Of a stretch of 64,000 nucleotides of DNA, positions 44,677 to 53,878 are shown piece after piece; position 1 is the stretch's first letter; every line of letters begins with the position of its first letter. This DNA is from JAMQKA01 sp043951865 (lineage in GTDB: Bacteria; Bacteroidota; Rhodothermia; Balneolales; Balneolaceae). Made by a program: the position numbers and the translations under genes. Where the stretch lies: the NCBI RefSeq assembly GCF_043951865.1, contig NZ_JBINJF010000018.1, positions 38,991 to 102,990 of the forward strand. The letters are read 5' to 3'. The notes beneath the pieces are model-generated. The model saw only the letters and a list, made by a program, of their open reading frames with translations, ran no database searches and had not been told where the DNA came from.

Positions 44677-47661
44677 ATGGATACAACTACAAGTATTTAC
44701 GTACTGCGGGAGTCGCTTGAAGAAAAGATTGAAAAAGAGTTTATCGAGCTCATCAGGGAGAGCCGGGAGCAGCGGCTTGAATCGTTCCATTCAGCGCTGC
44801 AACCGCTTGACACCCTCCGGGAAAGCGACGAAAACGATCCTTCTGTCCTCCTCGGCGCCGTTCACGATGTGCTGGAATCGCTGCGCGCACAGCTCAATAC
44901 TGATGACGAGCACCATATTGCGGATATCTATCCCGTGGCGGTGTACCAGCTGGCCGGCAGCCTGCAGGACTCCGCCGTCATAAATCAGCATATCGACCGA
45001 TTCCGGCCGCTGGAAAACGACTCCCTTTTCCTGAAGGCAGCGAAATCCCTGAAAAACATGATCCGCTCGATCGACATCATGATCAAAAGCGGGATCAATT
45101 TCCTCCGCCGCAACTCCGACAAAGCCCCCAAAGAAGCCCATCAGTGGACCCAGAAAATTCCGGTTAGAAAAGTGATTGAGTACCACCTGTTTTCCCGGAA
45201 TGAGCTGCCCAAATGGTGGATCAACGAAGATGAGCGGCTGCTGGTCAAAATTGTAATAAAGCTGCAGGATTTTCTTGCGGATGATTTTGATCCCCTGCAG
45301 GCGGCTCACAGCGCAAAAGCGATGGCGGAACTGGTTGAGCAGCTGCACAAGCAGATCGATGAGCAGAAATCATCTTTGGCAGAAGACCTGGAGGAAGACA
45401 GCCGCGCAATGCAGGAGATGCTGGTTCACCATTTCGAGCGGGCCGGAACCCTCGAAAAACGGGCCTCCTTCTACAGCCGGGCGCGGATCGACCGTACAAA
45501 AAACCGCGCCTCCGACCATCTTGCTGACTTCAGTAAGCAGTGGAAAGAGGCCCACGAATCCCTGCTCGACCGAACCGGCGTTGTTGCCGGTTTCTGGCAA
45601 TTCCGCAGCGCCCTGTACAATCATGTCCAGGAGCTCAAAACCCGGCTCAACAGGTATTTTGAGGATTCCCTGTTTACCCCGATCCAAGAGCTCGGGCAGC
45701 AGCTGGAACATGAACAAAATGAACTGGAGAAGGTGGAGGCAAAAGATAAAACCTCTGCCCAAAAAGCAATCCTGGAAACAGCCCTGAAGAACCTGACCCG
45801 GCAGGCAGACACTCTTCAGGAAGGCATCAACGAGTCGCTTGAAAAAGGATCCCTGGACCAGATTGTCCAGGACTTTTCAGACAAGGTATTGTCGGAGTCT
45901 GGAGAGATCCCGGATAATGTGAGCTTCGTTCACGATCTTGATCTGGATAAGAATCCTCCCACCCTGGACAGCGAGCAGATCAACTGGCGGCAGATGGTGA
46001 TACGCGTCTTGAAAAAACAGCTTTTGACGCCCCTGATGCCCCCTCAACAGCGATATGAAGAGTTCCTGCGCCTGCAGCTGAATGAGGTGATCGAAATCCG
46101 CGAAGTGATCGATGTGAACCTGAATTCCGCACTGGAGCTACTGGACAACAGCGGGGAAGAAAATCCAATATCGATTGCACGGGAAGGACTCGAACGGAGC
46201 GAACACAAGCTGGAGCAATCGGCATCAGCGGCCCGGGAGACCCATCAAAAGCTGCTCAGCCTGATCCAGGAAAATGGGTACTCTTCGACCGATCAATTGC
46301 TGAATCTACTGCACACCGGGGAGCCCGGCGACCTACAGATCCTGGATGCGACCTACCGGGTAAAGGAGACGGCGGACAACTGGAGAACCATCCTGAGCGC
46401 GCGCTGGGCCCGCCTGCAGGATTCAGTTTCAATCCTCGGCCGCCTGGGGCGCAGCAAAACCAAAAAAAAGGCCCGCACGCTGAACCGTTTTCTCGGCTTC
46501 GGGGAAGAGAGCCCTCCGGAAGAAAAAAAAGCCGATATCGCCAACTATCTCTCCAAAACCGATGCCCGCGTAGAAGAGCTGCCCTATATCTACCGTCGTC
46601 TTTTCAATTTTGACGCCAGCACCGACCAGCGGTTTTATGTGCTGCCGAACGGCAACTTCCTGAACCTGGGAAAAGCCTACGAAAGCTGGACAAAAGATCT
46701 GCCGGCCTCCATTGCGATAGTCGGGGAAAGAGGAAGTGGTAAAACGGCCTATCTCAATATGGCCCTGAACGACGTGCTAGCTGAAACACACCGGTCACAT
46801 ATTACCATCAGCAAAACGATCTGGACCAGGGAGCATTGCATCACCCTGCTGTGCGAGCAGCTAGACCTGAAAAAAACGGACTCGGCGGAAGGAATCATTG
46901 CCGCCCTCAACCGGAGAACTAAGCGCAACATCGTGGTAGTGGAAGCGCTTCAAAACCTGTACCTGCGCAGCCTCAATGGTTATGAGGCCCTGGAAACCCT
47001 GCTCTATATCATAACTGAAACCAAGGATTCGATTTTCTGGATTGTCACCTGTTCTTCATACGCCTGGCATTTTCTGCAAAAAACCAGCTCGGTCGCCGAC
47101 TATTTTTCTCATGTTATCCGCAGTGACGATCTATCCAGGGAGCAGATCAAATCGGTTATTCTAAAACGACACGAAGCCAGCGGGTACGACCTGGTTTTTG
47201 AAGCGGATGAAACTCAACAGAAAAACAGGGCCTACCGCAAGCTGCTGGATCGTGAGCAGGAGGCCCAGCAGTACCTGGAAGATCAATATTTTGACAAGCT
47301 TTCCAAACTGGCCGAGGGCAACGCCTCGATCGCAATGATCTTTTGGATCCGGTCTATTCGGGATTTTAACGACACCCATTTTTATATCAGGCCGCTGGAG
47401 GTAACCTCGCTCGAGCTGGTGGAGGATTTGACTCCGGACATCCTGTTTACCCTTGCGGCAATGGTTCTTCATGACACGCTCACCCCGCAACAACTTTCCA
47501 GGGTGCTGCTTTTTAACGAACAGGAAAGCAAACTGATGCTATCGCGTCTCAAATCGCGCGGCCTGCTGAACCAGTCCGGGCCGAACTACTCGCTTAACCA
47601 GCTGATGTACCGGCAGGTAGTCAACGTACTGAAACAGCGAAATATCATTCACCTTTACTGA
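44677..47661 (+). CDS. 994-residue coiled-coil P-loop ATPase next to an MscS channel
   Basis: I do not recognise this family. The first two-thirds (about 1-640) is almost purely helical and charged, with likely coiled coils (about 225-270, 340-405 and 480-560) and no signal peptide or membrane helix. A P-loop NTPase follows: Walker A GERGSGKT at about 684-691, and a possible Walker B NIVVVE near 751 (Glu at its end). A sensor-like strand FWIVTCSSYAW comes later, reminiscent of STAND or ORC-type AAA+ proteins. The C-terminus (about 910-994; TPQQLSRVLLF... SRLKSRGLLNQSGPNYSLN) looks like a winged helix. The MscS gene begins 27 bp after its stop, so the two are probably one operon. I infer a cytoplasmic ATP-driven partner or gate-keeper of the channel; this is a hypothesis. 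Confidence 0.85.
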   Translation: MDTTTSIYVLRESLEEKIEKEFIELIRESREQRLESFHSALQPLDTLRESDENDPSVLLGAVHDVLESLRAQLNTDDEHHIADIYPVAVYQLAGSLQDSAVINQHIDRFRPLENDSLFLKAAKSLKNMIRSIDIMIKSGINFLRRNSDKAPKEAHQWTQKIPVRKVIEYHLFSRNELPKWWINEDERLLVKIVIKLQDFLADDFDPLQAAHSAKAMAELVEQLHKQIDEQKSSLAEDLEEDSRAMQEMLVHHFERAGTLEKRASFYSRARIDRTKNRASDHLADFSKQWKEAHESLLDRTGVVAGFWQFRSALYNHVQELKTRLNRYFEDSLFTPIQELGQQLEHEQNELEKVEAKDKTSAQKAILETALKNLTRQADTLQEGINESLEKGSLDQIVQDFSDKVLSESGEIPDNVSFVHDLDLDKNPPTLDSEQINWRQMVIRVLKKQLLTPLMPPQQRYEEFLRLQLNEVIEIREVIDVNLNSALELLDNSGEENPISIAREGLERSEHKLEQSASAARETHQKLLSLIQENGYSSTDQLLNLLHTGEPGDLQILDATYRVKETADNWRTILSARWARLQDSVSILGRLGRSKTKKKARTLNRFLGFGEESPPEEKKADIANYLSKTDARVEELPYIYRRLFNFDASTDQRFYVLPNGNFLNLGKAYESWTKDLPASIAIVGERGSGKTAYLNMALNDVLAETHRSHITISKTIWTREHCITLLCEQLDLKKTDSAEGIIAALNRRTKRNIVVVEALQNLYLRSLNGYEALETLLYIITETKDSIFWIVTCSSYAWHFLQKTSSVADYFSHVIRSDDLSREQIKSVILKRHEASGYDLVFEADETQQKNRAYRKLLDREQEAQQYLEDQYFDKLSKLAEGNASIAMIFWIRSIRDFNDTHFYIRPLEVTSLELVEDLTPDILFTLAAMVLHDTLTPQQLSRVLLFNEQESKLMLSRLKSRGLLNQSGPNYSLNQLMYRQVVNVLKQRNIIHLY

Positions 47662-47687
47662 CACTTTATTTTCCCGGAGGATTTCCT

Positions 47688-48683
47688 ATGAACACCGTAC
47701 GCCCGTTTCTAATCCTGTTTTTCAGCAGCATATGCATATTGTCAGTTCGGCCCGTGGCCCTTTTGGCCCAGAATGGACCTGCGGATACCACCGCGGCAGT
47801 TGTCGACACCGCCGCAATCGATACCGTCGTCGTAGATACCGTATCAGCAGGTTCCGGTTCAACACCATCGGATACGCCCGGGCAGAAGCCGGAGGAAATT
47901 GTTTCCCAGCTGCAGAACCTGATCTCTTTGAGTGTCATTTTCCTGATCATCCTGATTCTCGCCATCACCTATTTCCTGAACAAGTTTTTAATACAGGTGG
48001 TCGACAATCTCTCTGAGAAAGCTACCAGCTACCGGATGGCGATCAAGCGGTCGGTGCCCATTATCCGCCTCTTTATCTGGTCGTTTTCACTTTACATAAT
48101 CATCGGCGGTATTATCGATCCCCCGGTCGAAACGGTGATTACGTTGACCGCCTCCATCGGAATTGCCGTCGGCCTGGCTTCCCAGGATATCCTGAAAAAT
48201 ATTTTTGGAGGCTTTATCATCATCCTGGATCGTCCATTCCAGGTCGGCGACAAAATTTCGGTCGGCGACTTTTATGGCGAAGTTCTACAGATCGGGCTTC
48301 GCTCCACGCGCATCGTCACACCCGACGATTCGGTGATCAGCCTGCCCAACGGGGATATTTCCAGCAAAGCGATATCCAACGCCAACACCGGCGCCCTCGA
48401 CTGCCAGGTGGTGGCCGAGATCTACCTGCCCGCCCGCATCGACATAGACCAAGCCAAAAGGATAGCCTACAAAGCGGCGATATCCTCACGCTACGCCTAC
48501 CTGAAAAAGCCGGTGGTGGTGATCGCCCAAAACGAAATCCACGAAAGGAATTTTGTCCTGAAGCTGCGGGTCAAAGCCTATGTGCTGGATATCCGGTACG
48601 AATTTCCCTTCCAAAGTGAAATGACAGAACGCATTCTTGACGAAATAAATCAAAAAAAGATGCTGCCGGAAACATCGGCCTGA
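47688..48683 (+). CDS. MscS-family mechanosensitive channel
   Basis: The 331-residue product has a signal peptide (about 1-27, ending LLAQN) and an Ala/Thr/Asp-rich spacer (about 30-75). Three membrane helices follow, the last being the pore-lining TM3 with glycine/alanine packing (ASIGIAVGLASQDILKNIFGGFIIILDRPFQVGD). The cytoplasmic MscS beta domain (VITPDDSVISLPNGDISSKAISN) and the C-terminal domain complete it. Such channels open when membrane tension rises on osmotic downshock. A good Shine-Dalgarno sequence, GGAGG, lies 7-8 nt before the ATG. The large ATPase is directly upstream. A cleaved signal peptide is unusual for the small MscS but known for longer homologues. Confidence 0.93.
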   Translation: MNTVRPFLILFFSSICILSVRPVALLAQNGPADTTAAVVDTAAIDTVVVDTVSAGSGSTPSDTPGQKPEEIVSQLQNLISLSVIFLIILILAITYFLNKFLIQVVDNLSEKATSYRMAIKRSVPIIRLFIWSFSLYIIIGGIIDPPVETVITLTASIGIAVGLASQDILKNIFGGFIIILDRPFQVGDKISVGDFYGEVLQIGLRSTRIVTPDDSVISLPNGDISSKAISNANTGALDCQVVAEIYLPARIDIDQAKRIAYKAAISSRYAYLKKPVVVIAQNEIHERNFVLKLRVKAYVLDIRYEFPFQSEMTERILDEINQKKMLPETSA

Positions 48684-48738
48684 ATGGGTGGTACATTTCA
48701 TTCTCCTGCAGCTCCCCAAAAGCGTTGCCTTGATCCGG

Positions 48739-49125
48739 CTACAGCGCCTGGATCACGCGATTAAGCATCTCCCTGACCTGGGTGGCCACATCGGCAAGTT
48801 TTACATTATCGATCGCCTGCATTGAGGCGGTCGGATCCACGGCAGAGACCTCGACCGACCCGTCTTCGTGCTCCTCGACAATCACATTACACGGCAGCAT
48901 CGTACCGATCTTGTCTTCAAACTGCAGCGCCTTGTGGGCCATCTGGGGATTGCAGGCGCCCAATATTTTATACTTTTTAAAATCTACATCCAGCTTTTTC
49001 TTCAGGGTTTCCTTGACATCAATTTCTGTCAGTACCCCAAATCCCTCCTCTTTTAACTGCGCGGTTACTTTTTCGATCGCATCTTCAAAACTGGTATCCA
49101 GGGTTTTTGACATGTGATAGCTCAT
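48739..49125 (-). CDS. DUF302 family protein
   Basis: The 128-residue product is a single DUF302 domain: FEDAIEKVTAQLKEEGFGVLTEIDVKETLKKKLDVD, KILGACNPQMAHKAL and LPCNVIVEE. It carries one Cys in GACNP and one in LPCNV. DUF302 proteins are soluble, of unknown function, and often found near thiol-redox or metal-related genes. The gene converges on the MscS gene and has a divergent neighbour, the His-rich exported protein. The Met-rich start (MSYHMSK) has no signal peptide, so it is cytoplasmic. A redox or metal role is likely from context only. Confidence 0.88.
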   Translation of the reverse strand: MSYHMSKTLDTSFEDAIEKVTAQLKEEGFGVLTEIDVKETLKKKLDVDFKKYKILGACNPQMAHKALQFEDKIGTMLPCNVIVEEHEDGSVEVSAVDPTASMQAIDNVKLADVATQVREMLNRVIQAL

Positions 49126-49384
49126 TATGGCTCCTGTATTGATTTTAGGTTTTCCGGTTAGTGTTTACCCATTTTACTTGTAGTAACATGTAGTAATAAA
49201 TTATTTCCCGTAATCGTTCCGCCGGTGGCAAGCTACCTCCCAACAAAACAGCAGGTTTTTCGGAGATCATGATTAATGAAATTAACAGTAAGATGTGTGG
49301 AATTTCGGGAAGTTGCAGAAGTGATTGCATCCGCACAATATTTTTCAATATCTTCAGTTTGTCAATTTTGAATACTGAGAACAT

Positions 49385-49819
49385 ATGCGAAGACACCCAC
49401 GTACATATCGCGCGATCGCCATCCTTGCAGGATTTCTGCTACTTGCGGCTGTCAGCCTTCCCACGGGGGTTTCTGCAGCCCATTGTGATCTGTCTCAGCC
49501 GGTCTCATCTACGACTCATAATCATGACCCGGAGCCAAAATCCCATGCCAGCGACCACGGGCATCAAGCTGGTGATACCGACAGCGATACAGACTGCGAT
49601 GTCGGGCTCAACTGCTCTTGCTGCACCGACCAGCACACGGTAAACACCCGTTCGCCCAACCCTTTTTCCAGGATTAAAGCCGATCTCAGCACAGTCGCCA
49701 CCGGTATCCTCGACCAGGCAACACCCGTCACCGCAACCGTTCAGCATGCGAACCTGGAGCACCAGGCCGGTGACGCCTCCCCTCCCATCTTCCTGAAGAA
49801 CAGCACCTTTCTGAATTAG
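49385..49819 (+). CDS. small His/Cys/Asp-rich exported protein before the RND pump
   Basis: I cannot name the family. The 144-residue product has a signal peptide (about 1-31; LLLAAVSLPTGVSAAH). The mature part is rich in potential metal ligands: AAHCDLSQP, THNHDPEPKSHASDHGHQ, DTDCDVGLNCSCCTDQH. It resembles the small Cys/Met protein at 32308 in size, export and position before a metal transport gene, but the two do not align well. It may bind copper or silver in the periplasm for the RND system that begins 140 bp downstream. Confidence 0.65.
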   Translation: MRRHPRTYRAIAILAGFLLLAAVSLPTGVSAAHCDLSQPVSSTTHNHDPEPKSHASDHGHQAGDTDSDTDCDVGLNCSCCTDQHTVNTRSPNPFSRIKADLSTVATGILDQATPVTATVQHANLEHQAGDASPPIFLKNSTFLN

Positions 49820-49898
49820 TCTTCCATCTCTTACAGCAAGTCGTTGATCTGATCAACGTCCCCCTTGCGCAATAACAGTATGCAACACGGAACGTGTT

Positions 49899-49927
49899 TC
49901 GTATTCCGTACTACGTACTGCGTATTA
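49899..49927. repeat. degenerate TACGTA-type word repeat, copy 2
   Basis: GTTTCGTATTCCGTACTACG followed by TACTGCGTATTAC, with CAAGACCCAAGACCC shortly after, lies just before the RND pump ATG. It is closely like the string at 63018-63039. Confidence 0.5.
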
Positions 49928-49958
49928 CTTAGCCACGCAAGACCCAAGACCCAATTAA

Positions 49959-52900
49959 ATGCTAGACAAAACTATACGTTTCTTCCTGGAAAACAAGCTC
50001 GTGGCCGTACTCCTGCTGCTCGGCTTCGTAGCCTGGGGCTTGGCCACCGCCCCGTTTTCATGGGATCTCCAGTCCCTGCCGCGCGACCCCGTGGCGGTGG
50101 ATGCGATCCCCAACCTCGGTGAAAACCAGCAGATCATCTACACCCGCTGGCCCGGTCGCTCCCCGCAGGATGTGGAAGACCAGATCACCTACCCGCTGAC
50201 CACCCAGCTGCTGAATGTGCCGGGCGTGCGGTCGGTGCGCAGCAACTCCATCATGGGGATGTCCAGCATCTACGTGATTTTTGAAGAGGATATCGATTTC
50301 TACTGGAGCCGCTCCCGCATTCTCGAAAAGCTGAACTCCCTGCCCTCCGGCACGCTGCCCTCCGGCGTGCAGCCCTCGCTGGGTCCCGATGCCACGGCCC
50401 TGGGACAAATTTTCTGGTACACGCTGGAGGGCCGCGATGCAGAAGGCAACCCCACCGGCGGCTGGGACCTGCAGGAGCTGCGTTCCATCCAGGATTTTTA
50501 TGTGGGATACGGCCTCTCCTCGGCCGGCGGCGTTTCAGAAGTGGCCCCGATCGGCGGACACGTAAAGGAGTACCAGGTGGATGTGGACCCGGAGGCGATG
50601 CAGGTGCATGGCATCACGATGAACGACATCTTCCAGGCGGTTAAGAATAGCAACGCCGAGGTGGGCGCCCGCACGATGGAGCTCAACAACGTGGAGTACT
50701 TTGTGCGCGGACTGGGCTATATCGAGAACCTTGAGGATATCGAACAGGCTGTGGTAGCCAGCCGCGATAATGTGCCGCTCCGCATCGGGGATGTAGCGCA
50801 CGTGAGCACCGGTCCCGCCCTGCGCCGCGGGGTACTGGACAAAGGAGGCGCCGAGGCGGTCGGCGGGGTGGTCGTAGCCCGCTACGGCGAAAACCCGATG
50901 CAGGTAATTGAGAACGTCAAGGCCAAGATCGAGGAGATCTCCCCCGGCCTGCCCACCAAAACGCTGGATGACGGCACCGAGTCAAAAGTGACCATCGTGC
51001 CGTTCTACGACCGCGCCGAGCTGATCAACGAGACGCTGGGCACGCTGGAGGAGGCGCTGAACCTGGAAATCCTGATCACGATTATCGTGGTGGTGGTGAT
51101 GGTGCTCAACCTGCGCAGCTCCGTGCTGATCTCCGGCATGCTGCCGCTGGCCGTGCTGATGACCTTTATCGCCATGAAGCTGGGCAACGTGGATGCGAAC
51201 ATTGTGGCGCTCTCCGGCATCGCCATCGCCATCGGTACGATTGTAGACGTTGGTGTTATTCTTTCGGAAAACATGCTCCGGCATATCGAGGAAGCAGATG
51301 AGACCGACAAGGCAGGGCTGCTCGAGATCATCTTCCGGGCCACCAGCGAGGTCGCCTCGGCCGTTCTTACCGCCATCGCCACCACCATCGTCAGCTTCCT
51401 GCCGGTCTTCACGATGATCGCCGCCGAAGGCAAGCTCTTCCGCCCGCTGGCCTACACCAAGACCTTTGCGCTGGTCGCCTCCATCATCATCGCCATCACG
51501 CTGATACCGCCGTTCGCGCACTGGTTCTTCTCGATCAGGATCCGCCGCAAACTGGTAAAACTGCTCTGGAACGGGGCGCTGGTTCTTGGAGGGGGCGTCC
51601 TCCTGTTCACCGGTCCCGGCTGGGCGGCAACGGCCCTTGTCGGGTTCGGTCTTATAAATGGATTGCCGCTGCTTGTGGATCACCCCGCCACCCGCTACCG
51701 GGAGATGGCCAACAACGGCCTGGTCGTGGTGATCGTCTCGTTCCTGCTGGCCCGGTACTGGCTGCCCCTGGGACCGTCGGTTGCGTTTTTCTGGAACTAC
51801 ATTTTCGTGGGATTGCTCCTGTTTCTGATCCTCGGCAGCTTCTACCTGGTCGTCAAATATTATGCGGATATGCTGGGCTGGTTTCTCCGCCACAAAGCGC
51901 TGTTCCTTTCGGTACCCACCGCGCTTGTCGTGCTGAGCCTGGTGATCTGGCTCGGATTTTCCTCGGTCTTCGGCTTCGTGGCAAAAAGTTTCGATTCCGT
52001 TGGCCTCGACATCCGCACCACGCAGGTATGGAGCGCTGCTGATGAGACGTTCCCCGGCCTCGGCGAAGAATTCATGCCCCCGCTCGACGAGGGCTCCTTC
52101 CTGCTGATGCCCACCACCATGCCGCACGCCAGCATCGAGCAGGCCAGGGAGTATATGCAGCTTATTGACATGCGGGTCTCCTCCATCCCCGAGGTGGAGC
52201 ATGTGGTCGGCAAGCTGGGACGCACCGAATCGGCCCTCGATCCCGCTCCCACCTCGATGTTCGAGAACGTCATCACCTACAAATCGGAGTACAAGACCGA
52301 TGCAAACGGGCGCCGAACCCGCTATAAAGTTGATGATGAAGGAGCGTTTGTCCGCAACGAGAACGGCAACCTGGTTCCCGATACAGACGGCCAATACTAC
52401 CGGCAGTGGCGCGATCATATTGAGAGCCCCGACGATATCTGGGATGAGATTGTCAGCGCCACCCGTATTCCCGGCCTCACCTCCGCGCCCAAGCTGCAGC
52501 CGATAGAGACGCGGCAGATTATGCTGCAGTCCGGCATGCGCGCCCCGATGGGGATCAAGGTGAAAGGGTCTGACCTGCAAACCATCGAAGATTTTGGGAT
52601 GGAGCTCGAAGAGCACCTGAAAAACGTACCGGGTGTAAAGCCGGCGTCGGTGTTTGCGGATCGGATTGTCGGCAAGCCCTACCTGGAGATCGACGTGGAC
52701 CGGGAGGAGATCGCCCGATACGGACTCTCCATGCAGCAGGTGCAGCAATATATCGAAGTGGCACTCGGCGGCGTGGGACTCACCAACACGGTGGAGGGAC
52801 GCGAGCGCTATTCGGTGCGCGTACGCTATGCCCGCGAGCGCCGGGACGAGCCGTCGGATCTCGAAAACATGCTGGTTCCCTCCTCCGGTGGCGGACAAAT

Positions 52901-53732
52901 TCCGCTGGGGCAACTCGCGGAGATCACCTACCGGCAGGGACCGCAGGCGATCAAGAGCGAGGACACCTTCCTGATCGGCTACGTGATTTTTGACCGCATG
53001 GACGGCTTTGCGGAGGTCGAGGTCGTGGAAAATGCACAGGCCCACCTGCACGATCAGATCGAACAGGGAAACCTGGCGGTGCCCTCCGGCATCAGCTACG
53101 AGTTTGCCGGCAGCTACGAAAACCAGGTACGCGCCGAGAAACGGCTCTCCGTCATCCTGCCGATCGCCCTGCTGGTGATCTTCCTGATCATGTATTTCCA
53201 GTTCAGGTCGGTGCCGACGACGAGCATGATCTTCAGCAGCATCTTCGTGGCCTGGGCCGGGGGATTCATCCTGATCTGGCTCTACGGGCAGCCGTGGTTT
53301 ATGGATTTCCACCTGTTCGGCGAATCGATGCGCGACCTGTTTCAGCTGGGGACGGTGAACCTGAGCATCGCCGTCTGGGTCGGCTTCATCGCCCTGTTTG
53401 GGATCGCCGCTGACGGCGGTGTGGTGATGGCCACCTACCTCGACCAGCTCTTCGACCGCAACAGGCCGACGACCCTGCAGCAGATCCGCGCCACCGTCAT
53501 TCGCGCCGGGCAGCGCCGTATTCGTCCCACGCTGATGACCACCGCCACCACCATCCTGGCGCTGATCCCGGTGCTGACCTCCACGGGCCGCGGCTCCGAC
53601 ATCATGGTGCCGATGGCGATCCCCAGCGTGGGCGGCATGCTGCTGCAGGTGGTGACGCTGTTCGTGGTACCGGTGCTCTACGCCATCTATAAAGAGTGGA
53701 AGTGGAAGCGCTCGCAACCGGAACAAGTTTAA
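49959..53732 (+). CDS. cusA: CusA/CzcA-family RND heavy-metal efflux pump
   Basis: The 1257-residue inner-membrane pump uses protons to drive metal from periplasm or cytoplasm to the outside, with CusB and CusC partners. It has the HME-RND marks: RDPVAVDAIPNLGENQQIIYTRWPGRSPQD, the proton-relay helix (IAIAIGTIVDVGVILSENMLRHIEE, with Asp and Glu), and the docking and pore domains. The end is GIAADGGVVMATYLDQLF ... RIRPTLMTTATTILALIPVL. It is about 200 residues longer than E. coli CusA (1047). The extra part (about 535-670) adds membrane helices between the two pump halves, as in many Bacteroidota-type homologues. A specific metal (Cu/Ag versus Zn/Co) cannot be fixed, but the CusB heavy-metal domain and neighbours favour copper/silver. 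Confidence 0.93.
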   Translation: MLDKTIRFFLENKLVAVLLLLGFVAWGLATAPFSWDLQSLPRDPVAVDAIPNLGENQQIIYTRWPGRSPQDVEDQITYPLTTQLLNVPGVRSVRSNSIMGMSSIYVIFEEDIDFYWSRSRILEKLNSLPSGTLPSGVQPSLGPDATALGQIFWYTLEGRDAEGNPTGGWDLQELRSIQDFYVGYGLSSAGGVSEVAPIGGHVKEYQVDVDPEAMQVHGITMNDIFQAVKNSNAEVGARTMELNNVEYFVRGLGYIENLEDIEQAVVASRDNVPLRIGDVAHVSTGPALRRGVLDKGGAEAVGGVVVARYGENPMQVIENVKAKIEEISPGLPTKTLDDGTESKVTIVPFYDRAELINETLGTLEEALNLEILITIIVVVVMVLNLRSSVLISGMLPLAVLMTFIAMKLGNVDANIVALSGIAIAIGTIVDVGVILSENMLRHIEEADETDKAGLLEIIFRATSEVASAVLTAIATTIVSFLPVFTMIAAEGKLFRPLAYTKTFALVASIIIAITLIPPFAHWFFSIRIRRKLVKLLWNGALVLGGGVLLFTGPGWAATALVGFGLINGLPLLVDHPATRYREMANNGLVVVIVSFLLARYWLPLGPSVAFFWNYIFVGLLLFLILGSFYLVVKYYADMLGWFLRHKALFLSVPTALVVLSLVIWLGFSSVFGFVAKSFDSVGLDIRTTQVWSAADETFPGLGEEFMPPLDEGSFLLMPTTMPHASIEQAREYMQLIDMRVSSIPEVEHVVGKLGRTESALDPAPTSMFENVITYKSEYKTDANGRRTRYKVDDEGAFVRNENGNLVPDTDGQYYRQWRDHIESPDDIWDEIVSATRIPGLTSAPKLQPIETRQIMLQSGMRAPMGIKVKGSDLQTIEDFGMELEEHLKNVPGVKPASVFADRIVGKPYLEIDVDREEIARYGLSMQQVQQYIEVALGGVGLTNTVEGRERYSVRVRYARERRDEPSDLENMLVPSSGGGQIPLGQLAEITYRQGPQAIKSEDTFLIGYVIFDRMDGFAEVEVVENAQAHLHDQIEQGNLAVPSGISYEFAGSYENQVRAEKRLSVILPIALLVIFLIMYFQFRSVPTTSMIFSSIFVAWAGGFILIWLYGQPWFMDFHLFGESMRDLFQLGTVNLSIAVWVGFIALFGIAADGGVVMATYLDQLFDRNRPTTLQQIRATVIRAGQRRIRPTLMTTATTILALIPVLTSTGRGSDIMVPMAIPSVGGMLLQVVTLFVVPVLYAIYKEWKWKRSQPEQV

Positions 53733-53785
53733 TTACAGAGGATGAAAACAATGAATAGTGAAAGAATTGATAATAAATTAACATG

Positions 53786-53830
53786 CTCTTTCAGGTCGGG
53801 AGTGCAACTCCCTCCCAACCTTAAGCCCTT
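53786..53830 (+). repeat. GGGAGT-core repeat, family 2, copy 4
   Basis: CTTTCAGGTCGGGAGTGCAA CTCCCTCCCAACCTT carries the core palindrome GGGAGTGCAACTCCC (53798-53812). The CTTTCAG and CCCAAC flanks match the copies at 40910 and 38937. It is inside the leader of the CusC gene. Confidence 0.65.
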
Positions 53831-53860
53831 TAATGAAGGGAGGTTTGTCATCTCCCTTAA

Positions 53861-53878
53861 TCCCCCTTCGAAGGGGGA
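53861..53878. repeat. perfect 18-bp palindrome TCCCCCTTCGAAGGGGGA
   Basis: This is a GC-rich palindrome with both arms identical, suited to form a tight hairpin, and of a kind common in intergenic repeats. It lies 209 bp before the CusC start used here. Confidence 0.6.

Noticed and set aside
50982..53726. 914-codon open frame on the strand opposite cusA
   Set aside because: It is rich in His, Asp, Gln and Arg with no family match, and mirrors the biased codon use of cusA. An antisense shadow.
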